A model generated the notes under the pieces. It did not search any database. It saw only the letters and a program-made list of their open reading frames with translations, and was not told the DNA's origin. A stretch of 64,000 bases of DNA from Cellulomonas sp. URHD0024 (lineage in GTDB: Bacteria > Actinomycetota > Actinomycetes > Actinomycetales > Cellulomonadaceae). Position numbers and translations under genes: made by a program. Of the stretch, positions 1 through 10,795 are shown in pieces (position 1 is the stretch's first letter; every line of letters starts with the position of its first letter). The stretch lies in the NCBI RefSeq assembly GCF_000426185.1, contig NZ_KE384506.1, positions 124,001 through 188,000 of the forward strand. Direction: 5' to 3'.

Positions 1-677
1 ACCTCGTCAACGACGCATGCGTTCGGCTCGGGCTCCCGGAGGTCTGGGGCTCGGTGCTGCGGTTCGACGCGCAGACGACGGTGTTCTGGGGACGGCACGG
101 CGCGCAGCTGCGTGACCTCTTCCCGGAGCCGCCGCGACCCGACGAGGTTCCCTCGTGCGCCGAGGCCGGCGTCCTCGGGGCGCTGTGCGGACAGGTCGGG
201 TCGGTGATGGCGACCGAGGTGGTCAAGCTGGTCACCGGGACGGGAGAATCGCTGCTCGGCCGGGTGCTCGTGATCGACGCGCTGCGCGGCCGCTGGTCCG
301 AGGTCCCCCTGGTCGGCAACGCCCGACGTGAAGCCCCCCGCAAGGAGTCCCGCATGTCCGACGAGGTCCCCGTCACCACCGCCCCCGAGCTCGTCGCCCG
401 ACTGGCCGCTCGCGAGGCCGGCACGGACGACTTCCTGCTCATCGACGTGCGCGAGCCGCAGGAGTTCGAGGCCGGCGCGATCCCCGGTGCCGTCCTGATC
501 CCGCTCGGCAGCGTGCTCGACGGGTCCGCGCTGGACGGGCTTCCGCGTGACCGGGAGATCGTCGTGCAGTGCCAGGTGGGCGGCCGGTCGCTGACCGCCG
601 CCCGGGTGCTGCGCGGGCTGGGCTACGACGCCAGCAACCTCGACGGCGGCATCCTCGCCTGGTACGCAGCCAGCTGA
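1..677 (+). CDS. moeB: MoeB/ThiF adenylyltransferase fused to a rhodanese domain (5' partial)
   Basis: The window opens inside this gene; the frame is readable from base 3, so the apparent internal GTG at 54 is not the true start. The first ~95 visible residues are the C-terminal half of a ThiF/MoeB fold (LVNDACVRLG, CAEAGVLGALCGQVGS, ATEVVKLVTG), which adenylates the C-terminal glycine of MoaD. A rhodanese domain follows with FLLIDVREPQEFEAGAIPGA and the active-site loop CQVGGRS, whose Cys carries the persulfide. The fusion, known from MoeBR/MOCS3-type proteins, lets one protein activate MoaD and deliver sulfur to it. First gene of an overlapping Moco operon. ThiS activation for thiamine is an alternative, but the neighbours favour MoaD. 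Confidence 0.9.
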   Translation, partial: LVNDACVRLGLPEVWGSVLRFDAQTTVFWGRHGAQLRDLFPEPPRPDEVPSCAEAGVLGALCGQVGSVMATEVVKLVTGTGESLLGRVLVIDALRGRWSEVPLVGNARREAPRKESRMSDEVPVTTAPELVARLAAREAGTDDFLLIDVREPQEFEAGAIPGAVLIPLGSVLDGSALDGLPRDREIVVQCQVGGRSLTAARVLRGLGYDASNLDGGILAWYAAS

Positions 678-679
678 CC

Positions 680-1879
680 GTGCGACCACTCGACGAGCAT
701 CGCGCGGTCGCGCTCGCGCTGGCGGTGCCGCTGGAGCCGGTCGAGCGAGGGCTCGGCGAGCTCGACGGGATGGTCCTGACGCAGGACGTCCGCAGTGCGG
801 ACTACCTGCCGCGGTGGGACAACTCGGCGATGGACGGTTATGCGGTGCGGGCCGCGGACGTCACGCCGGGGGCGACGTTGCGGGTGGTCGCAGAGCTCGC
901 CGCGGGATCCGGCGACGAGCCCGTCGTCGATGCCGGCACGGCCGCTCGGATCATGACGGGCGCGCCGGTCCCCGACGGTGCGGACGCCGTCGTGCCGGTC
1001 GAGGACACCGACGGCGGTACGGACCAGGTCACCATCGCCGTCGTCCCGGGGTTGGGCGCGCACATCCGCCGGGCCGGCGAGGACGCGGTCCCCGGTGACC
1101 TCGTCGTCGCGGCCGGCACCACCCTGGGACCGGCGCACATCGCGGCGATCGCGTCCGTCGGACATGCCTCCGCCCTCGTGCACCGACGCCCGCGGGTCGC
1201 GGTCGTGTCGACGGGCGACGAGCTGGTCCCGCCCGGCACCCCGTTGCTGCGCGGCCAGCTCCCCGACTCGAACTCGTGGCTGCTCGCGGCCGCGGTCCGG
1301 GAGGCGGGTGGCACTCCCGTCCGGCTAGGACCCGTCGCCGACGACCCCGAGGCGCTGCACGCGCTGCTGGTGGGCCTCGAGGACGTCGACCTGATCGTCA
1401 CCTCCGGCGGCGTGAGCATGGGCGCGTACGACGTGGTCAAGGCTGCGCTCGCCGACGAGCCTGGCGTGGAGTTCGTGCAGGTCGCGGTCCAGCCGGGGAA
1501 GCCGCAGGGACTCGGCCGGCTGCCGAACGGCACCCCGATCGTCACGCTGCCCGGCAACCCGGTGAGCTCGTTCGCCTCCTTCGAGCTGTTCGTCCGACCC
1601 GCCCTGCGAAGGATGGCCGGGCACGGCGACGTGGAGCGCCCGACCGTGACCGCGATCTCCGACGACGCGTGGACCACGCCGCCGGGCCGCGCCCAGGTCA
1701 TGCCGGTCCGGTTCGTGTCGGACGGCGGCCACCCGCACATCGTCCGCGCCACCGGACGCGGCTCCGGATCGCACCTCGTCGCCCGGCTGGCGCTCGCCGA
1801 GGGTCTCGCCGTGATCCCCGCCTCGATCGACGGCGTGGCCGTCGGCGACCGTCTCTCAGTGAGGAGACTGCACCCATGA
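680..1879 (+). CDS. moeA: molybdopterin molybdotransferase MoeA
   Basis: Inserts molybdate into adenylylated molybdopterin. The GTG at 680, two bases after the moeB stop, gives 399 residues, the normal family length; the frame stays open further 5' but only across the end of moeB. Diagnostic motifs: NSAMDGYAVR near residue 50, TGAPVPDGADAVVPVEDT near 95, VSTGDELV near 180, SGGVSMGAYDVVK near 240, QPGKPQGLG near 275 and LPGNPVSSFASFELF near 290. Its last codon overlaps the moaC start by 4 bp, so translation is probably coupled. Confidence 0.95.
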   Translation: MRPLDEHRAVALALAVPLEPVERGLGELDGMVLTQDVRSADYLPRWDNSAMDGYAVRAADVTPGATLRVVAELAAGSGDEPVVDAGTAARIMTGAPVPDGADAVVPVEDTDGGTDQVTIAVVPGLGAHIRRAGEDAVPGDLVVAAGTTLGPAHIAAIASVGHASALVHRRPRVAVVSTGDELVPPGTPLLRGQLPDSNSWLLAAAVREAGGTPVRLGPVADDPEALHALLVGLEDVDLIVTSGGVSMGAYDVVKAALADEPGVEFVQVAVQPGKPQGLGRLPNGTPIVTLPGNPVSSFASFELFVRPALRRMAGHGDVERPTVTAISDDAWTTPPGRAQVMPVRFVSDGGHPHIVRATGRGSGSHLVARLALAEGLAVIPASIDGVAVGDRLSVRRLHP

Positions 1880-2358
1880 CGCAGCCGTTCACCCACCTCG
1901 ACGGTGCCGGGCACGCCCGCATGGTCGACGTCACCGCCAAGCAGCCGACGGTCCGGTCCGCCACTGCGTCCGGCCGGGTGGTCTGCGGCCCGGTCGTCGT
2001 CGAGGCGCTGCGGTCGGGAGGAGTGCCGAAGGGTGACGTGCTGGCCGTCGCGCGGATCGCGGGGATCTCGGCCGCCAAGCGGACAGCCGAGCTGCTGCCG
2101 CTCGCGCACGTCATCGGCGTGCACGGCGTGGTGGTGGACCTGACCATCGTCGACGACGGCGTCGACATCACGGCGACCGTCCGCACCGCCGACCGCACCG
2201 GCGTCGAGATGGAGGCGCTGACCGCCGTGTCCGTCACGGCGCTGGCCGTGGTCGACATGGTCAAGGGGATCGACAAGTCCGTACGGATCGCGGACGTACG
2301 GCTCGAGGCGAAGTCGGGCGGCAAGTCCGGCGACTGGCTGCGTCCGGACGATGCCTGA
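1876..2358 (+). CDS. moaC: cyclic pyranopterin monophosphate synthase MoaC
   Basis: Converts the MoaA product 3',8-cyclo-GTP to cyclic pyranopterin monophosphate. The ATG at 1876 sits in an ATGA overlap with moeA and gives 160 residues, the usual size. MVDVTAK near residue 16, LLPLAHVIGVHGV near 75 and RTGVEMEALTAVSVTAL near 115 are the family signatures. The 3' end overlaps mobA by 8 bp. Its partner moaA lies 2 kb away on the opposite strand. Confidence 0.96.
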   Translation: MTQPFTHLDGAGHARMVDVTAKQPTVRSATASGRVVCGPVVVEALRSGGVPKGDVLAVARIAGISAAKRTAELLPLAHVIGVHGVVVDLTIVDDGVDITATVRTADRTGVEMEALTAVSVTALAVVDMVKGIDKSVRIADVRLEAKSGGKSGDWLRPDDA

Positions 2359-2968
2359 CCTGGGTGCCGCAGCCGACGCACCGGTGTTCGACGCCGTCGT
2401 TCTCGCCGGTGGTCGGGGAACACGGCTCGGCGGTGCGACCAAGCCGGAGGTCGTCGTCGGCGGCCGGGCGCTGCTGGACCACGCGCTGGCCGCCGTGCGC
2501 GACGCCGCGCACGTCGTGGTCGTCGGACCCCGGACCGTCGCGCGCCCCGGCATCCCGACGGTCCTCGAGGACCCGCCCGACGGCGGTCCGGTCGCGGGCC
2601 TCGCCGCGGGCCTCGCGGCGATCCCCGATCCCAGCGCCCTCGTGGTCGTCCTGGCCTGTGACGTCCCGCGCGCCGGGGCGGCCCTGCCCGACCTGCTGAG
2701 GGGAGCCGCCGGAGACGGCGTGGACGGCGCGCGCCTGGTCGGCGCCGAGGGCCGTCCCCAGCACCTCGTCGCGGTGTACTGGTCGGCGGCACTCAGGTCC
2801 GCGCTGGCCCGGATGCCGAGCGTGCACGGCGCCTCCATGCGCGCGCTCGTCGCGGGGATGGTGCTGGTCGACGTGCCCGACACCGACGGCTCGTCGGCAG
2901 ACGCCGACACCTGGCCCGACGTCGAGAGGCTGGACGCCGAGCTGAACGCTGAGAGGATCGACCCATGA
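2351..2968 (+). CDS. mobA: molybdenum cofactor guanylyltransferase MobA
   Basis: NTP-transferase fold protein of 205 residues expected to attach GMP to Mo-molybdopterin. The nucleotide-binding loop VVLAGGRGTRLGGATKPEV lies at the N-terminus, with PPDGGPVAGLAAG near residue 75 and a LACDVPR metal-binding Asp region near 97. Start ATG overlaps moaC; its end overlaps the DUF6457 gene by 4 bp. Position in the Moco operon separates it from sugar nucleotidyltransferases. MobA implies that bis-MGD (DMSO reductase-type) enzymes are made in this organism. Confidence 0.88.
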   Translation: MPDLGAAADAPVFDAVVLAGGRGTRLGGATKPEVVVGGRALLDHALAAVRDAAHVVVVGPRTVARPGIPTVLEDPPDGGPVAGLAAGLAAIPDPSALVVVLACDVPRAGAALPDLLRGAAGDGVDGARLVGAEGRPQHLVAVYWSAALRSALARMPSVHGASMRALVAGMVLVDVPDTDGSSADADTWPDVERLDAELNAERIDP

Positions 2969-3225
2969 CCGACGACCCGCGCCGCGCCCCAGGCGCCGAC
3001 CTGCCCGTGTGGATCGACCAGCTCTGCGAGGCGCTCGGGGTGGACCGGGCGATGGTCGACATCGACCGCATCCTCGAGGTGTCCAGCAGCGTCGCGCGCG
3101 AGGTGGCCCGGCCCGCGGTCCCGGTCAGCATGTTCGTCGCCGGCCTCGCCGCCGCGGGCACCGACCCGGCCGCCGTCGACCGACTGCTGACCCGGATCGT
3201 GGAGCGGACCGACGCGTGGGAGTGA
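2965..3225 (+). CDS. DUF6457 domain protein
   Basis: Small 86-residue, soluble, helical-looking protein (WIDQLCEALGV, EVSSSVAREVARPAVPVSMFVAGLAAAG). This small family recurs beside or fused to mobA in actinobacteria; its function is unknown to me. ATGA overlap with mobA and GTGA overlap with moaD show it is translated within the Moco operon, so a role in cofactor maturation or MobA/MoaD handling is a reasonable inference only. Confidence 0.8.
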   Translation: MTDDPRRAPGADLPVWIDQLCEALGVDRAMVDIDRILEVSSSVAREVARPAVPVSMFVAGLAAAGTDPAAVDRLLTRIVERTDAWE

Positions 3226-3455
3226 TCGGTGTCCGCTATTTCGCGGCCGCGGCGGAGGCGGCCGGTGTGGATGCGGAAACGCTGCAGTCGGGATCGGCCG
3301 ACGATGTCCGCGCGACGATGATCGACAGACACCCTGCGCTCGCGGCGGTGCTCGGCAGGTGCGCTCTGCTTGCCGACGGCGTGCGCGTCGACGGCACCGA
3401 CCTCGTGACGCCAGGCGTCACGCTCGACGTCCTGCCGCCATTCGCGGGCGGCTGA
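3222..3455 (+). CDS. moaD: molybdopterin synthase sulfur carrier subunit MoaD
   Basis: Ubiquitin-fold sulfur carrier of 77 residues ending PPFAGG; the terminal Gly-Gly is adenylated by MoeB and thiocarboxylated. The N-terminal VRYFAAAAEAAG strand is typical. The GTG at 3222 forms a GTGA overlap with the preceding gene; an in-frame GTG at 3216 would add two residues. Works with MoaE, encoded on the other strand at 5492-5908. Last gene of this Moco operon. Confidence 0.93.
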   Translation: MIGVRYFAAAAEAAGVDAETLQSGSADDVRATMIDRHPALAAVLGRCALLADGVRVDGTDLVTPGVTLDVLPPFAGG

Positions 3456-3533
3456 AACGCCTCGGCGCCGCCCGCCGGGGGCCGTTCTGGTGAACCAGTC
3501 GCCATTCCGCGCCGGTGCGCGCTCGATGCCCAC

Positions 3534-3539
3534 TAGCCT
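3534..3539 (+). promoter_or_regulatory. -10 box for the first paralogous membrane protein
   Basis: TAGCCT lies 35 bases upstream of the GTG at 3574 and would give a leader of roughly 28 nt containing a GGAGGA ribosome-binding site at 3565-3570. This supports the GTG at 3574 over an in-frame GTG at 3490, which lies upstream of the promoter. No convincing -35 was identified. Confidence 0.45.
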
Positions 3540-3573
3540 GCGCTCAAGTACTCGCAGGGGCAGTGGAGGACGC

Positions 3574-4413
3574 GTGCCGGTCGGGGGTGAGCCGGGCCTC
3601 CCATCCGGCGTGCCCGACGGGCTTCGGGACCCTCCGGTCGAGCGGCCGCCGCAGGATGCTCCTGCGGCCGCGCCCCCGGACCTGGTCTCGCAACCGTCGT
3701 ACGGCACCGCGCCGGAGCACGCCGACGCGGTGCACGCCGAGTCGGCCAGGCTGGCCGCGTTGGACGCGATGCACCAGGAAGCGTCCCGACGGCAGCGCCG
3801 CATGAACTGGGTGCTCGCCGCGCTAGGCGCAGTGCCGCTCATACGCGGACTGACGACCACCGACACGTACACGAACGGTGTCGCGTTCGGCTTCGTCGCT
3901 TTGTTCGTCCTCGGTGGGCTTGCCGTTCTCGCGATGTCGACGCGTGTCCGGCACCGTCGGATCACCGTTCTCCGTCCAGGGTGCGAGGTGGTCGACGTCT
4001 GGGGGTCGGTCGGGCTGCGGGCTGCGGTCGCAGAGCGTGGCGTCACGCCGTCCGGCGTCCGTGCGAACCAGCCGACCTCGCTCTGCCTCGTCGCGACACT
4101 CCGGACGATCGAGGTGTGGCGCGGCACCGTGGGGGGTGGCCCCGTCCTCCTGGTCGCTCTGCCCTGGACCGATGTCTCGGCTGTCGAGGAGACGGACGTG
4201 TGGACAGGCAGGCTCATCTGCCCGGGGTTCGCCGTCCGGCCGCGTGACGGAAAGTCGCTCGAATTCGCCCCGCGAACCGGCGCGGGCGGGGTGCGGGCGC
4301 TGACTTTGCCAGAGCTGCACGCTCTCGTCGGACGCCTCGAAGGGCGACGCGAGGGTTCCCTCGACGACGCCAAGCCCTCGGCCTTCACCTGGGACGACGA
4401 ACTGACGACCTGA
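3574..4413 (+). CDS. two-TM membrane protein, paralogue of 6668-7471
   Basis: 279 residues, function unrecognised. A proline-rich cytosolic N-terminus (about residues 1-45) precedes a conserved HAESARLAALDAMHQEASRRQ segment, a hydrophobic pair at about 79-92 and 102-121, and a soluble C-terminal domain of about 150 residues (VLRPGCEVVDVWGSVGLRAA, ALPWTDVSAVEETDV, LPELHALVGRLEG). The same architecture and motifs occur in the protein at 6668-7471, so the two are diverged duplicates. The C-terminal part resembles bacterial PH-like sensor/tether domains only in general outline. Start chosen from GGAGGA at 3565. Ends 5 bp before the convergent moaA. Confidence 0.8.
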   Translation: MPVGGEPGLPSGVPDGLRDPPVERPPQDAPAAAPPDLVSQPSYGTAPEHADAVHAESARLAALDAMHQEASRRQRRMNWVLAALGAVPLIRGLTTTDTYTNGVAFGFVALFVLGGLAVLAMSTRVRHRRITVLRPGCEVVDVWGSVGLRAAVAERGVTPSGVRANQPTSLCLVATLRTIEVWRGTVGGGPVLLVALPWTDVSAVEETDVWTGRLICPGFAVRPRDGKSLEFAPRTGAGGVRALTLPELHALVGRLEGRREGSLDDAKPSAFTWDDELTT

Positions 4414-4418
4414 CCCGG

Positions 4419-5495
4419 TCAGCCGCCGATCGCGCTCATCGGGCGGTCGGGCTGCAGGAACGACGGGTCGTCGATGTCGTGCCCAGCCTTCTTACCGGCC
4501 AGGCAGCGGCGAAACGCCTCGGCGAGCGCCGCGTCGACATCCGCAGGAACGGGTGCTGGACGGGGTGCGGCCTGCGTTCCGATGCGCATGGCCTGTGCGG
4601 GTCCGACGCCGATCTCCGCACCGTCAGGTGGCGGCGAGCCGCGCAGCAGCGACCGGACGTCGGTCTCCGTCTGCGAGAACAGGCACGCGCGCAGCTGACC
4701 GTCAGCGGTGAGCCGCAGTCGGTCGCACGCGCCGCAGAACGGTGCGGTGACGGACGCGATGACGCCGACGGTCGCGGGGCCGCCGTCGATCGTCCACAGC
4801 TCGGCCGGTGCGGCACCCCGACTGGGCACCTCGGTGAGCGTGAAGGCCGACCGCAGAGACGCCAGGATCTCCGCCTGCGTCACCATCTCGGCGCGGTCCC
4901 AGGTGTGCCCGGCGTCCAGCGGCATCTGCTCGATGAACCGCATCTGGTACCCCCGTTCGACCGCGAACCGGGTCAGGGTGACCACCTCGTCGTCGTTGAC
5001 CCCTCGCATGGCGACCGCGTTGATCTTCACGGGATGCAGCCCGGCCGCGTCCGCGGCGGCGATCCCGGCCAGGGTCTCGACGAGCTTGTCGCGGCGCGTC
5101 AGCTGCAGGAACTTCTGCCGGTCGAGGGTGTCCAGCGAGATGTTCACGCGGGAGAGGCCGGCATCCTTCAGCGACGACGCCAGTCCTGGCAGGCGCAGCG
5201 CGTTCGTGGTGAGCGACACCTCCGGCGACCCTGGCAGGGCGGTGAGCCGACGGACCACGTCGACGATGTCGACGCGCAGCAGCGGCTCGCCGCCGGTGAG
5301 CCGGATCTCGGTGATCCCCAGGGAGACGCCGACCCGGGCGACGTGCACGATCTCGTCGGTGCTGAGCATGGTCGAGCGTGCCAGCCACGGGACGCCGTCC
5401 GCGGGCATGCAGTAGGTGCAGCGCAGCGAGCAGCGGTCGGTCAGCGAGATCCGCAGGTCGCGGTGCTCGCGCCCGAACCGGTCCACCAGGCTCAT
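4419..5495 (-). CDS. moaA: GTP 3',8-cyclase MoaA
   Basis: Radical SAM enzyme making the first Moco intermediate from GTP. 358 residues. The N-terminal 4Fe-4S site is Cys22-x3-Cys26-x2-Cys29 (CSLRCTYC); RLTGGEPLLR follows near residue 65. The second C-terminal cluster is FCGACDRLRL plus a later Cys in LRACLFSQ. The protein ends in the conserved Gly-Gly needed for catalysis. Start ATG overlaps the moaE end by 4 bp. About 25 residues near 285-315 (SPPPDGAEIGVGPAQ region) look like a lineage-specific loop. Confidence 0.97.
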   Translation of the reverse strand: MSLVDRFGREHRDLRISLTDRCSLRCTYCMPADGVPWLARSTMLSTDEIVHVARVGVSLGITEIRLTGGEPLLRVDIVDVVRRLTALPGSPEVSLTTNALRLPGLASSLKDAGLSRVNISLDTLDRQKFLQLTRRDKLVETLAGIAAADAAGLHPVKINAVAMRGVNDDEVVTLTRFAVERGYQMRFIEQMPLDAGHTWDRAEMVTQAEILASLRSAFTLTEVPSRGAAPAELWTIDGGPATVGVIASVTAPFCGACDRLRLTADGQLRACLFSQTETDVRSLLRGSPPPDGAEIGVGPAQAMRIGTQAAPRPAPVPADVDAALAEAFRRCLAGKKAGHDIDDPSFLQPDRPMSAIGG

Positions 5496-5908
5496 GTCAT
5501 CCCCACCCAGACGTGCGTCCCGTCGTCGAGGACCTCACGCTTCCATATCGGCAGCTCGGCCTTGACTCTTTCGACGAGCGCGCGACACACGTCGAACGCC
5601 TCTGCCCGGTGCGACGTGGCGACCGCCGCGACGATCGCCGCCTCCCCGACCGCGAGGTGCCCGATCCGGTGGCTGACCGCGATCCCCAGCACGTCGTCGT
5701 CCTCGTCGAACGCTGACACGATCCCCGCCAGGACCGTGGCCACGTCGGGATGCGCCGAGTAGTCGAGCCCGACGACCCGTCCCGACACCGACGGGTCGTG
5801 ATCTCGCACGAGCCCGACGAACGTCGCGACCGCACCGGCCCGCGGTCCGCTGACGTGTTCCACGTGAAACGCCAGGTCGAGGGGCTCGTCGACCACCTGG
5901 GCGATCAT
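5492..5908 (-). CDS. moaE: molybdopterin synthase catalytic subunit MoaE
   Basis: Transfers sulfur from MoaD thiocarboxylate to cPMP. 138 residues with AGAVATFVGLVRDHD near residue 25, VSHRIGHLAVGEAAIV near 80, SHRAEAFDVCRALVERVK near 98 and the PIWKRE motif near 120 whose Lys is catalytic. Overlaps mogA upstream and moaA downstream by 4 bp each, giving a mogA-moaE-moaA operon on the minus strand, facing the moeB-moaD operon. Confidence 0.96.
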   Translation of the reverse strand: MIAQVVDEPLDLAFHVEHVSGPRAGAVATFVGLVRDHDPSVSGRVVGLDYSAHPDVATVLAGIVSAFDEDDDVLGIAVSHRIGHLAVGEAAIVAAVATSHRAEAFDVCRALVERVKAELPIWKREVLDDGTHVWVGMT

Positions 5909-6405
5909 CGGTGGTCACCGCCGCGCAGCTGGTCGAGGAGATGCGGCAGCAGCGGCAGCAGCACGTCGAGGCCCTCGGACACCCCGCCGGGAGACCCGGG
6001 CAGGTTGACGACGACGGCGCCGTGCGCCGTGACGCCGGCCAGCCCGCGGGACAGCACGGCCGTCGGGACGCTGGCCGAACCGGCACGCCGGAGCAGCTCC
6101 GGGATGCCGTGCAGCTCCTGCGCGAGCAGGGGTCGCGTGCCCTCGGGCGTCCGGTCACGAGGCCCGACACCGGTGCCCCCCGAGGTGATCACGAGGCGCG
6201 CGCCGTCGTCGACAGCCGCCCGGAGCGCACCCTCGACGGACTCCGCGCCGTCGGGCACCACGACGACGGGATCGACCGCGTAGCCGCCCGCCTGGAGCCG
6301 CCCCGCGGCGAGGGGCCCGGACCGGTCGGCTCGCGACCCCGCCGCAGAACGGTCCGAGACCACGACGACGACCGCACGGACACGGTCGGTCGTCGAGGAG
6401 CTCAC
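5905..6405 (-). CDS. mog: molybdopterin adenylyltransferase MogA (MoaB/Mog family)
   Basis: Adenylylates molybdopterin before molybdate insertion by MoeA. 166 residues with VVVVSDRSAAGSRADRSGP at the N-terminus, LVITSGGTGVGPRDRTPE near residue 75 and VVVNLPGSPGGVSEGL near 133, the MPT-binding signatures. GTG start at 6405 with no Shine-Dalgarno: a TAGGCT box ends 7 bases upstream, so the mRNA is probably leaderless. First gene of the minus-strand Moco operon. Confidence 0.92.
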   Translation of the reverse strand: MSSSTTDRVRAVVVVVSDRSAAGSRADRSGPLAAGRLQAGGYAVDPVVVVPDGAESVEGALRAAVDDGARLVITSGGTGVGPRDRTPEGTRPLLAQELHGIPELLRRAGSASVPTAVLSRGLAGVTAHGAVVVNLPGSPGGVSEGLDVLLPLLPHLLDQLRGGDHR

Positions 6406-6411
6406 CGCGCC

Positions 6412-6417
6412 AGCCTA
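6412..6417 (-). promoter_or_regulatory. -10 box of the mogA-moaE-moaA operon (leaderless)
   Basis: On the minus strand TAGGCT is followed by six bases (GGCGCG) and then the GTG start of mogA. This spacing places transcription initiation at or within a base or two of the start codon, the usual leaderless layout of actinobacteria. Confidence 0.5.
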
Positions 6418-6667
6418 TCGAGCGCGCGAGGGACGGGCCTGCGCCGAGCAACCTGATCGAGCGACGAGGCGAGGTGCTGCGGGGGCCGGGAAGCAGGCCG
6501 ACCGCGTGGCTTCTGTGGCAACCGAGTGACCGTGCGGCCGGGGCCGGGCGGAGCGACCGGGACCGGACATGCGCGCGGTCCGCTGTCGGTACTCTCCCTG
6601 CGCGGGCTGTGCTCGCGTCCGTCGGGGTGCTGACGGAACAGGACGCCGCAGAGGCCGAGGAGCCACG

Positions 6668-7471
6668 ATGACCAGCGGGAACCAGGACCAGCCGGCGGCG
6701 GGATACCCGACGCAGCCGTACGCGACCCAGCCCTACGCGACGCAGCCGTACGCGACCCAGCCGTACGCGACCCAGCCGTACGCGACCCAGCCGTACGCGA
6801 CCCCGGTCCCGCCGCAGGGCTATCTGCCGCCCGACCGCGCCTTCCACGAGGCCGCGCTCGACGCGATGCACCGCAAGGCCGACCGGCAGGTGCTCATCCT
6901 GCGGTGGGTGCTGATCGGTGCGGCGATCCTCTACATCCTCCTGCGTTCGGGTGGCGAGAGCGGACCGGTGATCCTCGCGGTCGTGGCCGTGCTCGTGCCG
7001 CTCCTGATCGGCGTGACCACGCTGGTCAGCCGGAGCGTCACGGGCGGGCGCCACCGTGCCGTGGTCGCCGCGCGGCCGGGCGTCGAGGTGATCGAGGTGT
7101 GGGGCGCCCGTGGCCTTCGAGCGGCGCTGAGCGCCGCCGGCGTACCCGCCACGAAGGTGCGCAAGAACGCGGCGACCGGTCTCTCGATGGTGCTCTTGGA
7201 CCAGGGCGTCGAGCTGTGGACGGGTCGAGCGTCGAACGCGGCGGTGCTCATGCTGCTCCCGTGGTCGGCGGTGGTCGCGGTCGACGAGTCGCGCGGCTCG
7301 ATCACCAACGACGGCACCCGGGCGGCGGTCATGCTGGTCACGACCTTGGGACAGCGCCTCCTGCTCGTGCCGCGCAGCCGTCCGGAGGGTGGCCGCGTGG
7401 TCAAGGTCCCGCAGCTGCGCGCCATCGTGGGTCGGCTCGAGGCGCTGCGGCTCCGTGCGGTGGGACGCTAG
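6668..7471 (+). CDS. membrane protein with QPYAT repeats, paralogue of 3574-4413
   Basis: 267 residues, unrecognised function. The N-terminal tail has six consecutive QPYAT pentapeptides (residues 16-45), then FHEAALDAMHRKADRQ, two hydrophobic segments (about 80-92 and 97-115) and a soluble C-terminal domain (RPGVEVIEVWGARGLRAALS, LPWSAVVAVDES, VPQLRAIVGRLEA). The motifs match 3574-4413 one for one, so they are duplicates around the mog-moaE-moaA operon. Start ATG is set by GAGGAG at 6657-6662. A TACTCT box at 6590 is a possible -10. Low-complexity tails like this are common on actinobacterial membrane proteins and often mediate interactions. Confidence 0.82.
   Translation: MTSGNQDQPAAGYPTQPYATQPYATQPYATQPYATQPYATQPYATPVPPQGYLPPDRAFHEAALDAMHRKADRQVLILRWVLIGAAILYILLRSGGESGPVILAVVAVLVPLLIGVTTLVSRSVTGGRHRAVVAARPGVEVIEVWGARGLRAALSAAGVPATKVRKNAATGLSMVLLDQGVELWTGRASNAAVLMLLPWSAVVAVDESRGSITNDGTRAAVMLVTTLGQRLLLVPRSRPEGGRVVKVPQLRAIVGRLEALRLRAVGR
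6713..6802 (+). repeat. six tandem 15-bp units encoding QPYAT
   Basis: Six near-identical in-frame 15-bp repeats (CAGCCGTACGCGACC with synonymous changes). Copy number could vary by slippage without shifting the frame. Confidence 0.95.
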
Positions 7472-7493
7472 TCCGTCCACCAGTTCCGGCAGG

Positions 7494-7499
7494 TAGGCT
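7494..7499 (+). promoter_or_regulatory. -10 box of the gcv operon
   Basis: TAGGCT 36 bases upstream of the first riboswitch helix; expected transcription start near 7506, leaving the whole riboswitch inside the leader. Confidence 0.4.
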
Positions 7500-7529
7500 G
7501 AGCGCACAACTTCACACGCTGCTCGAACC

Positions 7530-7727
7530 GCGGCGGGAGAGCTCCCGCGCACGACGGCGGGGCGCCGAAGGAGCAATCCTCCCCGGGAATCTCTCAGGCC
7601 CCTGTACCGCCACGGCGAGGCAACTCTGGAAAGTGGACCGGACGGTCCCACCGACGGTGCAAGCCGGCATCACGAACGCCGGCAAAACTCTCAGGTCGCA
7701 CGCAGGTGCGGATGACAGAGCGGGGAG
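7530..7727 (+). ncRNA. tandem glycine riboswitch (gcvT motif)
   Basis: Two consecutive aptamers are visible. The first runs from a GCGGGAGAGCTCCCGC helix at 7533-7548 through GCGCCGAAGGAGCAA and AATCTCTCAGG to an AACTCTGGAAAG end near 7632. The second has GGTGCAAGCCG, AACTCTCAGG and the closing GACAGAGCGGGGAG at 7713-7727. These are the conserved elements of glycine aptamers, which often occur in pairs. It lies directly upstream of gcvP-gcvT-gcvH, so glycine should switch on its own catabolism. The expression platform probably overlaps the gcvP ribosome-binding site at 7766. Confidence 0.93.
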
Positions 7728-7774
7728 CCCACCCACCGTCCCGGTGTCCACCGGGCGACCCATGCGGAGCAGCC

Positions 7775-10791
<3,017 letters not shown>

Positions 10792-10795
<4 letters not shown>

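Noticed and set aside
838-2910. 690-residue minus-strand reading frame across moeA-moaC-mobA
   Set aside because: Low-complexity Arg/Pro/Ser/Thr composition typical of antisense frames in GC-rich DNA; the plus-strand genes are certain.
7706-7774. ATG at 7706 as the gcvP start
   Set aside because: It lies inside the second glycine aptamer; GTG 7775 has a ribosome-binding site and family-like N-terminus.
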